Source: Sebastes aleutianus (Eukaryota > Chordata > Actinopteri > Perciformes > Sebastidae). From it: 64,000 bases of DNA. The stretch covers positions 11,479,944-11,543,943 of the forward strand of contig CAKAKS010000038.1 in the NCBI GenBank assembly GCA_916700875.1. Reading direction: 5' to 3'. A program made the position numbers and the translations under genes. The notes under the pieces were generated by a model. It saw only the letters and a list, made by a program, of their open reading frames with translations, searched no databases and had not been told where the DNA came from. Every line of letters begins with the position of its first letter. Within the stretch, counting starts at the first letter, position 1. This document shows positions 62,303 to 64,000 of the stretch, piece after piece.

Positions 62303-63345
62303 GCACTGTTGCCAGAATGGGCTGGTTTCTGCCAAATTGGGCTGGTTTCCGCCCAATTGGGCTACTATTTAGGCATTTAGCAGGGTTTTGAAAACATTGT
62401 GAAGATAGTATTACCGAACAAGCTGCTACTGTATGGTCAAAAACACACATACTAAAATTCGGTAAACTTCATTGTGTCAACTCACTCATTTTATTGACTC
62501 ATTTAATTTGAGAAATATCTGATTAACATGAGTTGTATTCAATCGTCGTTAGGGATAACCAACACGTTCTCATCGAAGCTCGTCACATACTGACGTTTTG
62601 TCAGACCCCTTGGCGTCACTTTACGGACGCAGTAAATACGTGGTTAACGTTGTGAATTCAACACTTGGTTAGGTTTAGGCAACAGAACCACTTTGTTAGT
62701 AATAGGAAAAAACAACATGGTTGGGCTTAAAACGACTACGTTTGTAAAGTGAAAATTAAACTTAACGTTGTGAACACGGGACACAAACTAACAGCTGTTT
62801 GTAATGTGAAAGTGAAACTTAAACGCACGGGACATATACAGCGGTCTCCTGGATGAAAGCCATGTGTTTGTTGGCCTCCGACCTGCGTGTCTGTTCGTTC
62901 TTTAAACTAGGTCAACACACTCCCCGACCACTTTCTATGAGCATTTAATATTGACGCAGATGGGTTTAAAGCCTGATGCGTCACATACTTGTGCTAAAGG
63001 GTGCCTTGTGCATTGCTATCACACGCCGAGGGGTGTGTGAAAGCTGTATTTTATGCCCCCCGGGAATGAGAACAAGCGTGACGTCATCACCATTGACATG
63101 GGAATTCATGTATTTGGTTGTCTGACTGCCCTATTTGTGGGTTGTGATCTAACATTTCATCTTTGGTTATTTGATGCAGATATAAAGCTTTGTGTGTGTT
63201 TTCTATTGCGCATGTAATGGTTTTATGGTTTTATGGTTTTACACGGGTTTCTGGCAATGATTTGGGCTGTTTTTTATGAAATTGAACGGGTTTTAAGTTG
63301 TGATTGGGCTGGAAACTGTCAATCTGATCTGGCAACAACATGAGC
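62303..63345. mobile_element. DNA transposon remnant with CTGTTGCCAGA-type ends, containing a second element
   Basis: Left end GCACTGTTGCCAGAATGGGC and right end whose complement begins TGTTGTTGCCAGATCAGATT. Repeated TTGGGCTGGTTTC blocks sit near both ends. Inside, about 62571-63080, is another repeat with ACACGTTCTCAT at the left, the complement of ACGCTTGTTCTCATTCC at the right, and GGTTAGGTTTAGGCAACA, a motif common in fish repeats. This looks like an insertion within an insertion. Confidence 0.65.
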
Positions 63346-64000
63346 ATACTAGGTGAAGGACCCTTGATTGCTGAACTACAACTAAAAGGTACAAAGACTA
63401 ATTTCCCACGCACATCCCTATGGTACGCAGCATCACAAGCAGCATTTTTGTTGCATCTGTAGAAAGTATTTTTTGGCATCACAGAATTTTTTTCCCCTTG
63501 CTTCTGTGTGTGAAAAGATGAACATATTTCTCACTTCTTACTCGCCTATTATGACGTCTCTCCACGCATTCTTGAGTTTGGGCATTTTTGCCTCCACTCA
63601 AATACAATCGAAGTTAGTGGAATTATTTTATGTGCTGTGAAATACTTTTTGAAAAACTAAACAAATTATTTTAACCTGAAGAAAAATTCAAACTTCTGAC
63701 ATGGGGGCATTATTTCTGCATAGGTATGCTGCTTTGTGAAATTCAAGGCTGCAAGCACAACAAACAAAATTCCTGTCCTATTCATTAGATTGGCCTGGAA
63801 GCAGAAATGTCAGAGACCAATAACTCAACAAAAAAACAACCTTGACGAATAAACCAAAACTATCTGCGAGGCCATGACACCGTAAGGGCAAAATGCGTAT
63901 TCGCGTTATAAACCGACCCCCGTGTGTTTGAATCTGTGAGACACAACTCAAGTCACGCACACGCTCCGATGAAAAGAGTCCATTTTTAAACAGTGTAATT
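63346..64000. other. Right-edge sequence, no feature recognised
   Basis: AT-rich, without coding-like frames or obvious repeats. A - strand GTAAGA donor-like site near 63535 could belong to an slc45a4 5' UTR exon but has no other support. Confidence 0.3.

Overview
The window is a piece of vertebrate nuclear chromosome, almost certainly from a ray-finned (percomorph-like) fish. It has GT-AG introns, many CA/TG microsatellites, numerous short inverted-repeat transposons, and proteins close to vertebrate families. No operon, CRISPR array, phage or bacterial feature is present. I rebuilt four multi-exon protein genes by matching exon reading frames, splice phases and family knowledge.

Layout. 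(1) 316-4165, + strand: the 3' two thirds of a dgat1 gene (triacylglycerol synthesis in the ER); its 5' exons lie off the left edge. (2) 7473-10594, - strand: complete cfap20 (ciliary doublet inner-junction protein, 194 aa), tail-to-tail with dgat1, with RFX X-box-like motifs upstream of the start and in intron 1. (3) 10.6-17.7 kb: no gene seen; an ATA/TAA microsatellite, a teleost-type repeat, a ~42-bp minisatellite and an L1-like reverse transcriptase remnant. (4) 17778-19625, + strand: complete gpr20, a class A GPCR (387 aa) split over four coding exons. (5) 19.6-29.5 kb: probable gpr20 polyadenylation site, repeats, two unidentified exon-like pieces on the - strand (21.5-22.0 kb), and the likely long 3' UTR of slc45a4. 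(6) 29488-61216, - strand: slc45a4, an MFS-fold solute transporter of 888 aa in 14 coding exons. Its 22.6-kb first coding intron holds many transposon remnants, including two copies of one element in opposite orientation. (7) 61.3-64 kb: GC-rich segment and a nested transposon; the slc45a4 5' UTR exon(s) must lie here or beyond the right edge.

The four genes do not form a functional pathway; they are neighbours by chromosome history. I found no convincing novel biological system. The most check-worthy items are the X-box motifs around cfap20 (one inside a transposon), the unidentified exon-like pieces at 21.5-22.0 kb, the split gpr20 coding sequence, the large foldback and opposed repeats, and microsatellites just inside several splice donors. 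All exon limits are by-eye predictions without transcript evidence.
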